Shown piece by piece: positions 1 through 11,382 of a stretch of DNA of 55,369 nucleotides. The stretch spans positions 1-55,369 of the forward strand of contig JAWQRO010000117.1 of the NCBI GenBank assembly GCA_033557835.1. Direction: 5' to 3'. Position 1 is the first letter of the stretch, and each line of letters begins with the position of its first letter. The translations under genes and the position numbers were made by a program. Under the pieces are notes generated by a model that had not been told where the DNA came from, did no database searches, and worked only from the letters and a program-made list of their open reading frames with translations. This stretch comes from Helochares maculicollis (lineage: Eukaryota > Arthropoda > Insecta > Coleoptera > Hydrophilidae).

Positions 1-11
1 TATATATATAT
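1..11. repeat. (TA)n tract at left window edge
   Basis: The window opens with a short pure TA dinucleotide run. A longer TA-rich tract closes the window at the other end, so both edges may be assembly or cloning boundaries or ordinary microsatellites. Confidence 0.8.
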
Positions 12-115
12 CCAGAAAGTATGAAACTGATCAATCCAGGAATTAGGACAAACGTTTGAAATTAAGAAATCAGCAGATACTAAAGAAGAAATTTAAAGAA
101 AACGCTTATTTTTGG

Positions 116-145
116 CTTACTCGGGATCAACACTTGTCGAGTAAG
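116..145. repeat. 8-bp inverted repeat with CGAGTAAG arm
   Basis: CTTACTCG at 116-123 is followed after 14 bases by its exact reverse complement CGAGTAAG at 138-145. The arm is the core of the motif dispersed around 11.4-12.4 kb and 48.8-49.5 kb, so this may be a degenerate member of that repeat. Eight-base arms can also arise by chance. Confidence 0.4.
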
Positions 146-534
146 AACAATGTATTTGATTTTTTTATAAATTCTAACCTTAATGTTATAAAACGGTTTG
201 AAAATCAAAAGAAAGCCCCCACTCAAGTCCATGACCTGAATCATGTTGTAATGGTACCGAAGGCATAATGATGCAAACTTTACAAAGTACAGTTGTGGTG
301 CTCTTATTATGTCAAGATTTTTCATTCGCTAATTTTTATTAACATTTTTTTTAACTATTCGTTTACTTGAAATTAAATCAAAACTGAAGCGCTCTCATGT
401 TTTCTAGGCCTTGCGACCGAACTTTTGCAAGATCGTAATACCTCCTGTTTACTATACTTCCTATAGTAATCTGAGAATGTCAAAAACGCAGTTTTCTTTC
501 TCAAATACTGTTTAATTACAAAGCTGATTACAAC

Positions 535-566
535 TAATTTTATTAATTTCTGTTGCAGGTAAGCGG
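535..566 (+). promoter_or_regulatory. Candidate recursive (zero-exon) splice site
   Basis: A branch-point-like CTAAT and a pyrimidine-rich stretch lead into TTGCAG at 553-558, which is directly followed by GTAAGC. A 3' splice site abutting a 5' splice site is the ratchet-point arrangement described in long Drosophila introns. It would mean that this window lies in a long plus-strand intron. The match is to consensus only; no flanking exon is visible. Confidence 0.3.
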
Positions 567-786
567 TAGAAATCATCAACCAACTCGATCCTACTAGTTA
601 CGTAAGTTTAAAAAGTATAAAACTTGTTTTCAACTTGTAAGTGCAAGACTATTGTACCAAATCGTTTCGAGCTTTCTGGGAAAAGTTAAGTTAACAATAA
701 TAAAAAATTCGAGGTATATATTCTACAAAACATGAATACAAAAAAGGATATTATGCCCGCTAGAAACATATTGAACACAAAATATA

Positions 787-1967
787 CCAGATGCGCAAGT
801 AAAAATGTCGTTTTGTTGTCAAGAGATGGCGTATGAAATCTATTGAAGTAACCATTTCAACCCAAAGCGCCATTGTTTGGTAAGACTGCAAACACTATAA
901 CACGTTATATTTGTTTAGTTGTTTAGGAGTTAGTAGCATACTTCCTTTTAGTGTTCAATCAAAAGAAAAAGGCATCGAAAAGTTATCGAAATCATGGAGA
1001 GGCTAACGGCGACCTTGCTTTAACGGTCAAGGCTTGTGAACGCTAGTTTCAACGATTCAAATGTGGCGATTTTAATGTTATTGACAAAGAATGTGAAAAT
1101 TGCCCAAAAAAGTTTGAAGACGACGAAATACAAGCATTATTGGACGATACACAAACACAAAAAATGATGGCGGAAAAGTTGATGTTACTCGGCAAGCAAT
1201 TTCCGATGGCCTGAGAGCCATGGGGAAGATTCAAAAGGTTGAAAAATGGGTTTCACACAAACTGAACGAACGATAGCTGAAAAAACGAAAAACTGTGTGG
1301 GAAATGCTGCATTTACGCCATAATAGAAAGGTTTTTTTTGCATCGGGTTGTAAGTGGCAATGAAAAATGGATATATGTTGAGAATCAACATCGAGTTCTA
1401 ATCCGGATCGTTTTGAAAGGAAGGCAATGCTGTGTATGTGGTGGGATCCGAAGGAAGTAGTGTACTACGAGTTTCTCAGTCTCGGCCAAACTGTTAATAC
1501 CGTTTGCTACCGACAACAAATGATCAACTTAAACTACTCATTGATCGAAAAACGCCCAGAATGGGACCGAAGACACAGCAAAGTCATTCTGCAGCATGAC
1601 AACGCTCCCGCACATTCAGCTAAAGTGGTCAAAGAAACGATTTCTTCGCTTGGTTGGGAACTCCTACCCCACCCGCCGTACTCACCATACCTGAAGCCTT
1701 TTGATTATCACATCTTCTCATCGATGGAACCCGCACTGGCTAAGCAACACTTCAAGACTCGCAAGGACATACAAAAATGGCTCGATGAATGGATATCAAT
1801 GAAATTTGAAGCTTTCTTTTGGAATTGTATCAATAAATTGCCCAAGAGATGGACAAAATGTGTAAAAAGCGAGGGTTAATACTTTGCATAATTAATATTT
1901 TAACATTGTTCTTAAATGACTGCGCATTTTTCATGAAGAACACGACATTTTAAACTTGCGCACTCTG
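787..1967 (+). mobile_element. Mariner transposon, complete ends, inactive
   Basis: The 5' end (from 787) and the reverse complement of the 3' end (to 1967) form matching imperfect terminal inverted repeats with core GCGCAAGT followed by AAAATGTCG. A TA dinucleotide flanks each side (785-786 and 1968-1969), the mariner target duplication. At 1181 bp it is about 100 bp shorter than the 1286-bp mariners elsewhere in this window, so internal deletions are likely. The enclosed transposase frame is broken. The end sequences differ from those of the mellifera-type and cecropia-like copies here, so it is a separate lineage. Confidence 0.88.
994..1879 (+). pseudogene. Mariner transposase remnant
   Basis: This was a mariner cut-and-paste transposase. 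The helix-turn-helix half is traceable as FQRFKCGDFNV near 1050 and, after a frameshift near 1180, as VTRQAISDGLRAMGKIQK. In-frame stops occur near 1033 and 1276. The catalytic half is open from 1427 to 1879 and contains HDNAPAH and PHPPYSPYLKPFDYHIF. The second and third catalytic aspartates are 34 residues apart, the DD34D spacing. The first catalytic aspartate is lost: the expected GDEKW reads GNEKW near 1350-1365. The stretch that is usually SPDLAPSD is also changed (Y for D, KPF for APS). The N-terminus is hard to trace before 994. It is a dead copy by frame and by active site. Confidence 0.85.
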
Positions 1968-1969
1968 TA

Positions 1970-3463
1970 TGTATCTAAGCCTACAAAATAAGGAGTTAAA
2001 TAACAATTTATCAGAATGCTGGTATAAGTTATACATCAAACTATAAGCTTAAGATTTTTTATGACAGGTTAGACAAAAACATAAAATTATCGATTTCGAA
2101 ATCTACATTAAAATATATGCATGGTTTTTTTAGCCATTCATTTGCATTGCTTATGAGATATGATCACTCATTAATTTCAATAAATATATTATTTAATGAA
2201 GTGAAAAAATTAATAAATCTATCCATATTTATCAAAATAATTATAGCACAAAAACTATTCATTAAGCTATCTCTTTGTCAATTAATTTTTAATTTAAATT
2301 TAATTAACTTTAGTACCAAAACTATTTTCAATAACCTTCAAATATTCAAAAATTCAATACTGTTGCTTTGCGTCTGTAACTTTTTCACAAATTTTCATAT
2401 AATTAGTCTCGCTACTAAAAATGTTTCAAATAGTGATGTAATGTAAGAGGAGGGCCCATGTTAGAGAACCAAAAATTTATACCAAGGTTTCAAATCTTTA
2501 TACAATGAAAAATGTAACACAATCTTTTATGACATCCTCACAAAATCCTTAAAGCTATAACTCAAAAGCTTTGAGTGAAAAAGAGGAAAACATTTGAAAA
2601 CGAGAAGCCTTCAAAATATCTGTATAACCACGTTTTAAACAATAAATTACAACAGTTAGAGAAAGACGAATATGAATAGCCGACAAAGTGTGTCTAATAT
2701 TTGTTCATGTATTCCATAGACGGCATAACAGCCAATATATTATTACATAACGTATTTAAACGCGCTGAATAGTGCAGCAGAAGCCGCAAGTGTGAAAAAA
2801 CACATTTATATTCATCAAGTATAAGCTAATTTCCATTTAATCGTTTCGCGGATTAGATAAGAGGAGAATTTTCCACATTGTAATCAAGTTTTTACTCCAT
2901 TAAAAAGTGGCCCTGTCGAATTCATATTCCCTAAATGTCATCTATCATACCGTTGTCAATGTCAGTCATCAGTTTTTCGCCTCTGCTTCTGTCGTTGTTG
3001 AACTGCCTGCCTGCCTGCCGATGCGGTGCTGCTGCTGCTGCTGCCTGCCACCCACCCACCGACATAGCTGCTCCTCTCGTCCGAGACGGCCAAACGCTTT
3101 ATGAATTATGAGGAAACTCAAAGGCAAAAACACTCTGAACATTCATGTGTGCATGCATAATTATTCCTCTGATGGCTTCATTTTCTGTTAATGTGTCAGG
3201 CAATCAAGTAACATATAGTTAAATGCTCTAATTTAAAATTGTTGTTTTTCCATTACCGTGCTGAAATATGATAATTTAATACCACAAACCTATTGGATTT
3301 TGCAATAAGCGATGACATATTTTTAGACAATGTATTATTTATAGTTTGCGCACTAGTTTTTGCGAAAGATATTGGTCATTTTAGCTCAGACTCAACAGAT
3401 AAGGAGGCTCCGTCTGAGTCTTCTTAACTTTAAATGCGTAGAAGGATGTTGTTGTGCTTTTAG
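1970..3463. other. AT-rich intergenic/intronic DNA
   Basis: No recognisable gene. The 109-codon frame at 2117-2446 has the low-complexity Leu/Ile/Asn/Phe composition expected from AT-rich DNA. A more GC-rich patch near 2960-3100 carries the microsatellites listed separately. Confidence 0.55.
3003..3060. repeat. Compound (TGCC)n / (GCT)n / (CCCA)n microsatellite
   Basis: Tandem TGCC units run into GCT triplets and then CCCA-like units. The overlapping 65-codon frame (2907-3104) owes its cysteine run to the GCT repeat and is probably not a gene. Confidence 0.75.
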
Positions 3464-4290
3464 TACTGTGATCAAAAAGTTTATAAAATGTAAATTCCTT
3501 ATTTAATCTTCCAAATCAATTTCATCACTTTTAAAGTAATCCCTGTCCGATAAAACGCATTTTTGTCAACGCTCTTTCTAGTCCTCGAAACAGTCGGAAT
3601 AGTCTTTTTCCGGTATAGCGTTCAAGATCTTCTTCGATTCGGTTTTTATCTCCTCAATCGTATCAAATCGGTATCTTCGCATTGGTCTTTTGAATTTGTT
3701 GAATAGCCAGAAGTCGCACGGAGCCAAATCAGGTGAATACGGTGGTTGCGGAACGATATGAGTCGAGATTTTGGCAAAAAAGTCGCGAAGAACCAATGCA
3801 GTATGACATGGTGCATGTGGCATCAATCGATCCTTCAAAATGGTTTGGGCTGAGCCAAATGATCTTCCAACAGTATCAGCGAGGTCTCTAATTGTCAATC
3901 GATGATTTTCTAGCATTAAATCTTTCATTTTTTGGATCTGGCAGTCGTCGTTAGACGTTGACGGTCGTACAGAGCGCGGTTCGTCTTTGAACTCGTGGTA
4001 CTAATTATAAACGTTTTCTTGTGCCATAGTTTGATCACCAAAGACCTTCTTCAACATTTTCAATGTTTCCGCACAAGAATATTCGTTTCGCAAACAAAAT
4101 TTGGTTGGTTACAAAAACACATGTAATTCGGCGATAATTAAAGCTTTTGACAAATAGACACATGGCAAATGTTATAGACAATTCTAGTAATATAGCAAAA
4201 AAAAAATTACCTGCCTTCTTTATGCCCAGGAGTTTTAAATGACAATTTCACCGTACATGCAGTAGTACAAAAATCAAACTATATCGACTC
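3464..4290 (-). mobile_element. Internally deleted mariner-like element (SETMAR-type)
   Basis: A relic of a mariner-like transposon, read on the minus strand. The left edge has TACTGTGATCAAAAAGT at 3464-3480, which resembles a terminal repeat. The right edge lies somewhere around 4200-4290 and I cannot fix it. It retains the start and the end of the transposase but lacks the middle, so it could only have moved with a transposase supplied from elsewhere. Confidence 0.65.
3506..4115 (-). pseudogene. Mariner-like transposase, middle deleted
   Basis: The N-terminal half includes CAETLKMLKKVFGDQTMAQ and LTIRDLADTVGRSFGSAQ, the DNA-binding helix-turn-helix region of a widespread mariner-like family often annotated as SETMAR-like. 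At ILKDRL (near 3847) the frame jumps directly to PHAPCHTALVLRDFF, then PQPPYSPDLAPCDFWLF. Judged against the family, roughly 130 residues are missing, including the first catalytic Asp and the HDN aspartate. The third Asp (CDFWLF) remains. The frame is open from 3928 to 3578, then hits TAG where the family has Trp (FEDW), and continues to a plausible natural stop near 3506. A further stop lies near 4001. Confidence 0.8.
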
Positions 4291-4315
4291 ACTTTAAATC
4301 ATTAAATTGCAATTA

Positions 4316-5583
4316 TTGGGTTGGTAACTAAGTAATTGCAGATTTCACTCATAGATGGCTTCAGTTGAATTTTTAGGTTTGCAGACATAGTACAAATGTA
4401 AAACCCATTTTGTTATTTGATAGTTGGCAATTTAGCTGTCAATCAGTAAAAAAAGTTTTTTGATCGGTTGCGCAGTTTTCGTTTGGCCTTCGTTGAAAAA
4501 TGGAATATCAAAAGAAACATTTTCGCCATATTTTGCATTTTTATTTCCGCAAAGGGAAAAACGCATCGCTACCTCATTAAAAGTTATGTGCTGTTTATGG
4601 TGACGAAGCCTTAAAAGAACGGCAGTGCCAACATTGATTTGCCAAATTTCGTTCTGGTCATTTTTCAATCAAAGATGAAAAACGCTCTGGTCGTCCAGTT
4701 GAAGTTGATGACGTCCTAATCAAAGCATCAATCGATTCGGATCGTCATAGTACAACACGTGAGATTGCAGAGAAGCTTCATGTATCACATACATGCATTG
4801 AAAATCACTTAAAACAACTTGGCTATGTTAAAACACTCGATACATAGATTCCTCACGAACTGAAAGAAACGCATTTGACGCAACGCATTAACAGCTACGA
4901 TTTGCTAAAGAAACGTAATGAAAATGATCCATTTTTAAAACGAATGATATTTGGCGATGAAAAATGGGTTTTTTACAATAATATCAAGAGGAAAAGATCG
5001 TAGAGCAGGCCAGGTGAACCAATTCAAACAAAATCAAAAGCTGATATTCATCAAAAGAAGGTTTTGTTATCCGTTTGGTGGGATTACAAAGGAATCGTCT
5101 ATTTTGATCTCTTACCAAGCAACCTAACGATCAATTCTGATGCCTACATTGAACAACTAACGAAATTAAACACTGCAATCGAAGAAAAGCGGCTCGAATT
5201 GACAAATCGAAAAAGTGTTGTATTTCATCATGACAATGCAAGGCCACACACATCTTTGGTCACTCGGCAAAAATTATTGGAGCTTGGTTGGGATGTTTTG
5301 CCACATCCACCATATAGTCCCGACCTTGCTCCATCTGATTACGTTTTTTTTTCGATTTTTACAAATTTCCTTGAATGGTAAAAAATTCAATAATGATGAT
5401 GGTGTCAAATCATACCTGATTCAGTTTTTTGCTAAGAAAAACCAAAAGTTTTATGAACGTGGGATTATGATGCTGCCTGAAAGATGGCAAACGGTCATTG
5501 ATCAAAATGGGCAATACATTACAGAATAAAGTTATTTAGTTCCATTTCTAAAAAAATCCGCAATTACTTAGTTGCCAACCCAA
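4316..5583 (+). mobile_element. Mellifera-type mariner, copy 1
   Basis: Terminal repeats begin TTGGGTTGGTAACTAAGTAA at 4316; the 3' end read in reverse begins TTGGGTTGGCAACTAAGTAA (ending at 5583). TA duplications lie at 4314-4315 and 5584-5585. Length is 1268 bp. A closely related copy sits at 29018-30303; compared with it, copy 1 lacks about 20 bp just before the 3' end. End sequences and protein match the mellifera group of mariner elements as I remember it. The boundaries are certain to within a base or two. Confidence 0.92.
4500..5529 (+). pseudogene. Mariner transposase, mellifera type, copy 1 (dead)
   Basis: The reading starts at ATG 4500 and ends at TAA 5529, 1030 nt, one base more than a 343-codon frame. 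The extra base is in the T run near 5344-5352, just after the third catalytic motif. Visible parts: RKGKN and FAKFRSG (DNA-binding region), GDEKW near 4954 (first Asp), HHDNARPH near 5228 (second Asp) and PHPPYSPDLAPSDY near 5302-5343 (third Asp). All three catalytic aspartates survive. Besides the frameshift there are four in-frame stops in the N-terminal part; three are TAG or TGA where copy 2 has TGG. After the shift the C-terminus continues as FAKKNQKFYERG and LPERWQTVIDQNGQY. Confidence 0.93.
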
Positions 5584-5585
5584 TA

Positions 5586-6588
5586 TATTGCTTGCGTTTA
5601 GTTAATATCTCGTCGGTTTTTTATGTGTTGTGAAAATAGAACTAATAAAAATGTAAATATTTATGAAAAAACGACTTAAAGAACACTAAAATTGTCTGTT
5701 TTGTAGCCAAAGCTTGTTTCAATCACTCCTTATAAGCATTATTATTGACGATTTTTACATACATTAGTTTCAAGTGTTTTTAGGGTATCGATATTATGTT
5801 TCTCTTGTATTTCTCTGTTTGAAGGTGACTTCAGACACCTTGATGGTTTTATTAATTCCTAGCAGTTTCAGAATATTAGCAGGTTTATTCTTGTAGAACA
5901 TGCTGAGTAGATATGTAGCAATTGGAAAAATTTAACTTTTAAGTTTTATTATATTGTTTCATCTGGTTTAATTGACGTATTTTGACACGTTTGAAGTTAT
6001 AAATTACAATAAAAGCAACTACTCACACACAGCAATTAAAATGTGCAAATTAATCTAAACTATGCAAAGACTGACGTTTTGTAATAGTAGATTCATTATC
6101 TTTTTTTGAAAAAACTTTCATAAGAAGAGTTAGTATTATATAAAATATTTAGAATCTGAAAACTGTGAATTATTATATTTGCCTACCTTGGTATGAGACT
6201 CTCAAATTGCCAGAAAATACAAACGATTTCGTGTTACGCATACAATATATATCATTTATTTTCTTTATTATGATCTCAGTAATTCATTATGTGTTAGGCA
6301 AGAAGCTGTAACTAAAAAATGACTAATGGGTAGCTCGGTGTTCATGAGCATCGGCATAACATAATTTATTCAGAATTTGACCAAATATTTTTATTAAATG
6401 CTTCAGATTTAATGCTAAAAAAGTAAAAAATCCATTTAGTACTTACATTTCCCAACTGCATTTTAAAATTGATGACGGATGGTATTCTTTACTTAAGACA
6501 AGCATGGTTATGGAATCGCGGTGTTATAACACTAATATTGTCGTAAATGTTTCTGCTAGTTACATTTTAGCCATCAATGTGACATGAT
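5586..6588. other. AT-rich DNA without recognisable features
   Basis: I see no coding similarity, repeat structure or RNA gene in this stretch. Confidence 0.5.
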
Positions 6589-7235
6589 TAGATTTGATAA
6601 CGTCAAGTTTTTCAAATCTTCTAGATTTCATTTGCTCACTTTGTATAAACTAGTCAAAGACTAATAAAACAAAGTAAAAACTAGACATTTGTACATTTGA
6701 TAATACAAAGCGGTGGATAAGCGCTCGGAAATTTTTTAGATTTCAACAGCCCACTTAGAATTAACTAGTTACGGACTACGCTACTGAAGAACCTTTCAAA
6801 AAAGCAAGAGGGTTTTTATTCCAAAATTTATTAGTTTTGGTCATGAATAGTGTTTGAAGAAATAAAAACTAAACATGTGTAGATTTGATACTGCAAAGCG
6901 GTAGATAAGCGCTTAGAAATATTATAGATTACAACAGCTTATTTTGAGTAAACTAGTTAAGGACTACGAAACTGAAGTAACCTGTCGAAAAAACAAGATC
7001 TTCCATCACGTGTTAGCTGCATACTGACCGTCAATGCTGCTTAAGAAATAAAAATTAAACATGTGTAGATTTGATGATTTAAACTGATCGATAAGCATTC
7101 AGCAATCTTCTAGATTTGAACTGTACACTTTGAATAATCTAGTCGAGGACTAGGAAACTGAAGAAACGTCTCGACAAAAACAAGAGGGTTTCTTTTCCAT
7201 AATCTGTTAGTTAAATTTTTGCGATTAGTGCCACC
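6589..7235 (+). repeat. Satellite-like tandem array, about 187-bp unit
   Basis: Three successive units share AAACATGTGTAGATTTGATA-like starts, an AAAGCGGT(A/G)GATAAGCGC-like block, ACTAGTTA(A/C)GGACTACG and an AACAAGAGGGTTT-like end. The TTTGAT landmark recurs at 6697, 6884 and 7070, a period of 186-187 bp. A partial unit lies upstream, with its landmark at 6593, only 104 bp before the first full unit. Units are clearly diverged, so the array is old. No coding potential is apparent. Confidence 0.85.
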
Positions 7236-10200
7236 AATTAATTACGGATATGTCCAACAATAACTCGATGTAAACTCATAACAAAAAAGCCCTTATATAA
7301 TCTAGTTGCAGAATACATAATGTGTATGCCTGTATTAATAGTAGGTTTATTGGAATGACATGCGCCTGAAAATCAGCGACGAAAATCGTGTAACGTGCCG
7401 GTGTTCAGCCGCAAAAACCACATAAATCTTCTACTCAAGAAAGTGCCTGCCTAATAAATATATCTCCACCGTAAAAACTACCAGGGGGCGTAAATTTTTT
7501 CAACGTAAACACATTAATAATGTCATTTCTGTAAATTATTACCCAAAATATATGCGTCCGCAGCGACCAAAGAGCAAGGTACATGAAAATAGAGGGTAAC
7601 AAGTGTAATATATGGATGAGTAGGGCGGAAAACCGGGAGACGTCGGACACTGTTGTGTTGTGTCCGCTCTATTTCGCAACCACCCTGTCGACACGTTCTC
7701 CTGCTCGCCTTGTTTGGAGCTTCTATGTATATGTTACTCCCTCAACATAGCCGCCGCCGACCGGGATCTCGCAGATGATGAACGAGAGTGCCTAACCTTT
7801 CCCCAGGCAGTTCTGTGCTACTAACTGAACTTATCAAATAACAGCGGTAACTGCATGTGATGGCTATTAAAGAAGCAAAACCTTTTTGGGGTAGAATATA
7901 TGAGTGATTACCTTAACTGGAACGGCCCCATCTTTCGAGCAGCTTCGTTTTATAGACTTCAAGAGAAAAGCAGTTTAGTTTAGGTGTTTTTAATTTAGGG
8001 GATTTACTTGGCTACCGGAAAATGTGATTTATTACTTATAAAAACCGAAAACTTATAAACTGAATTACGCATGGGCGCGCTAACGCTGTCAGATAGTTCA
8101 AATCTTTATCGCAAGGAATCTTTTGAGAGTATCTATAATCAAAGACGGACATCTCAGCGTTTTCCAAGGCAATCCATAACCGATTTTTTTAAGAACAAGA
8201 AGTTATTGAAAGTAAATTCAAAACGAAATCGGTTGGGCCCCTAAATGAGATCCTTGCGAGTTATGTTTAAAGCCCTGCACGTGAAGACCTCACCGCCAGC
8301 TCCAGCAGTAACTAGAAACTCTATTTATTTAGTTTACGCCTACATAAACCAAACCAAAACGAGCTTCCGTCTTTGTTTATGGTAGCGCTCCTGCTCCCGG
8401 AATTCCCTTTCCAAATTGAAGAATTGGTGTTTATGAATGACCCGAAGGCATTTTGCCAGCTCACTTCGAGCAACTACATGGAGGATACTTCTAATTCCAA
8501 TTTAGAAATAACAGCTGCAGTATTGTGTGTGTGAAGTGCCATGTTAAACCGTAACCCGAGAACTCACACCATCCAGTTCCACAGCAACTTCCCTCAATAT
8601 TCTCTGGCAAACTCCGCAGTTCCATGCATTCTGCGTCCGTGCATTTCTACTTATAAGTACATTTGTTATTTGGATGCTAAACAATATAGCTGAAATTTTA
8701 ATCAACTGGTTTATAGTCGTTACGTTGTCTACGCTCTTAGCAGAGGTTCTGTTTTGTGTACATCTGGTACTAAATTCTGGAATTAAAGTGAGATTCCACA
8801 ATGGATAATGTTTGAAAGTTTCAAATGGCAATTACTGTGTATGCTGATTTAACTACGTTATTGTAGGTACCTACGTTTTAATTAATAAAGATTTACTAGT
8901 TGTATGCGCCCCCGGGCTGCTACTGCTATGAAAGGAGGGCTAGTTCTGCTCATTTACATATATGATTGCGGCACGGGTTGTTGTAATAATCGTTTAATGA
9001 AAATTTAGGATGGATTTCTGGTTTGTTTGAAAAATGAATTCCAATAGGATAAGTTGCCTATTTCGATTCTGCCTAGAGTACGATTTATTTATTGTATGGT
9101 ATGTATTCTTATTCAAATTCCTTTTATATAAAACATACAATTATAATTGGGTTTTTACCAATGCATCAATAGTTTATAAAGATAGGTGTAATACATTTTT
9201 TTTAAACACGAACAAACAAGATTGTATGAATACATAATATAATTTTCTTATACTTGAGTTATAATTAAAAAACAGTATTCTTCCTAATTCAGCTGAATTA
9301 TTACAATCAAAAACGCTTGATTCGTACGTAATGAAATAAAAATAGGGGCGAATATGAAGTGGGTGGTGAATAGGGTGTCGATGCATTAATGCGTATCCCG
9401 AACTAGCTGTCGAGTGAGCTAACGATATTTCAATTGCCCAGAGGGACAAATAATCGAAACCATTAATTATTAGATGAGCCGTATAGTCAACACGGTTTGT
9501 AACTTTGGCCATTGTCACGTGACACACACTATTGTATCTTAGGTCCATTGTAACCAAACCAGTAGCATCACAAGGGCAAATTTGCCTACCACAATGGCCG
9601 CCTCCGATCCACGTCCTGGACAAGAGTGTTCAAGGCCAAACCAAGTCCCTCATAGTCCATCCGTGATTAATAACCGTCATCCCGCAGCTCAAGTGGGCTA
9701 TTAAATTTCTTTGCCTTATAGTTTGCCGAGACAACGGAATGATATCAGAGCTGCAATTGACACCGAAAAGTTGATGCTACGAAACGTTTCACGCCATTTC
9801 AGGGCAGTGTTGAGCAATAACCCTTAAAATTTCAAGATACCCAAGTTAATACAAAATGTACGCAATTTGCCAATTTTTATATTTATCGGACAATAATACA
9901 ACACCGTAACTTATCAAGGGATTTATGTTTTTGTAGACCAAAGTGAGTTTATTAGTTTGCGTGCGTGGCTAATTTGACTGCTGATTTCTATTGTGTCGTT
10001 TTGATTTTAGTAGTTGAAGCTTAGATCCTACATCTCCTTGAGTTCTATATGAAATTACTTTGTAACAGGACATCGTTCGCAGTTCTTTGAAGTAGCTGGA
10101 TTTCATTATAAGGTACTTGCTATACGGATTCTTTGGTTTGAAAAGCAGAAGACAAAACGGAAAATAATGAAAATCCTTGCCAATAAAAAATATGATGCAA

Positions 10201-11379
10201 ATTTGATCGTAAAACTATAATAATGAATTATATTAAGTCTGAATTAACAATGTTAATCTTGTGTTCGAAGGAATTAACATGATTTTTCTACTTAGATAAA
10301 AAAAACTTTCAGTAATTGTTTATTATAATTATTCAGAATGAAGTTGAAAATCTAGAAAATAGATCGAGAAAAGTCATAATGAAATTTCCGGATAACAATC
10401 ATGATATTCCATTAAATTTCGCATGTTCGTAATTAGATTATAAATCATGTACCTTAGACCTGAAAAAGACCTTGTAAAGTTACAATATATGCATATTACT
10501 GAATTCATTTATCTTGCAGTCATGATTTAATTCGTCAATGGGTTTTGATGTTGTGAATACACTTTTGAAAGAACATCATAAACTCGAAACTTACTGATCT
10601 TGCGGTCTTGAATTTTTAATCTTCCATGAACTACAATATTTAGAAGTTATGAAATTTATACTTAAAGGGAACCCGACATTAAAAGCTCAAATTAATTGTG
10701 ACTAAGAAACGTACATAACAAATTTAGCAAGATAAATCCTCTTGTTTTTCTCGCAAGCTTAGTTTTCTTCAGTTTTATAGTTTTGATTAGTTGATTTAAT
10801 GTGATCAGTTGAAATCAAGAAGATTTCTTAACATTGAAATACAGCTTTTCAAAAACTTCTGTTAAAGGAGAATTCAAGGATTTAAGCTTGCAATTAAGGA
10901 TTGATTTGCATACAGGAACCCATTCTTAAAATGAATTTATATGAAGAAAATATATATGCATATAATTCAGTAAAACAAAGATTGCGTAGAGCGCCAAAAA
11001 TAGTTAAATCATGATCACATATAACCTCGAAAAAGACAAACATTATTTTTCTGAAATCTGAAAGCGTTTTTTGCGTTTAATTTCCTTGCTGTGTTCATAT
11101 AATAGCGAATCGAGCACCAAATTAATTTTGTTTACTTTAGATTCGCTCACTTTGTTCGCGTGCCCTTTGTGGAGGTAAGTTACATGGAAGAATGAACACA
11201 CTTAAAAATATAGAGCCTAAGTGCAGTGAAGACATGACGCGATAACAAATTTCAGATTTTGAATTTTCATTTGTTTTGTAATATATAACAGCAAAACATG
11301 AGCAGAGTAAAGGAAGTTTGCTTTATTTGAATTGCAAGGAATGAGTGAGGGAAACGAACAAATCTCGATTTAGCGAGTG
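7236..11379. other. Mixed-composition non-coding DNA
   Basis: No gene is recognised. Patches near 7660-7830, 8230-8420, 8880-8940 and 9590-9660 are noticeably richer in GC than their surroundings and may be older unique DNA or constrained non-coding sequence. The 149-codon minus frame at 9174-9623 resembles nothing I know. Confidence 0.45.
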
Positions 11380-11382
11380 AAT

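Larger units (their letters stand above)
1..784. other. AT-rich stretch without recognisable gene
   Basis: No protein I recognise is encoded here on either strand. The short open frames near 56-325 and 373-579 look like chance. Two small structures are listed separately: a recursive-splice-like site near 558 and an inverted repeat at 116-145. Confidence 0.6.

Noticed and set aside
80..325. 81-codon minus frame overlapping a plus frame near the window start
   Set aside because: Both overlapping frames look like AT-rich chance frames with no known motif.
2907..3104. 65-codon frame with a polycysteine run
   Set aside because: The run is created by a GCT microsatellite, and the rest shows no protein character.
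9174..9623. 149-codon minus-strand open frame
   Set aside because: No recognisable motif, and the second half turns into low-complexity Phe/Ile/Asn/Tyr-rich sequence. One frame of this size is not surprising in 55 kb read in six frames.
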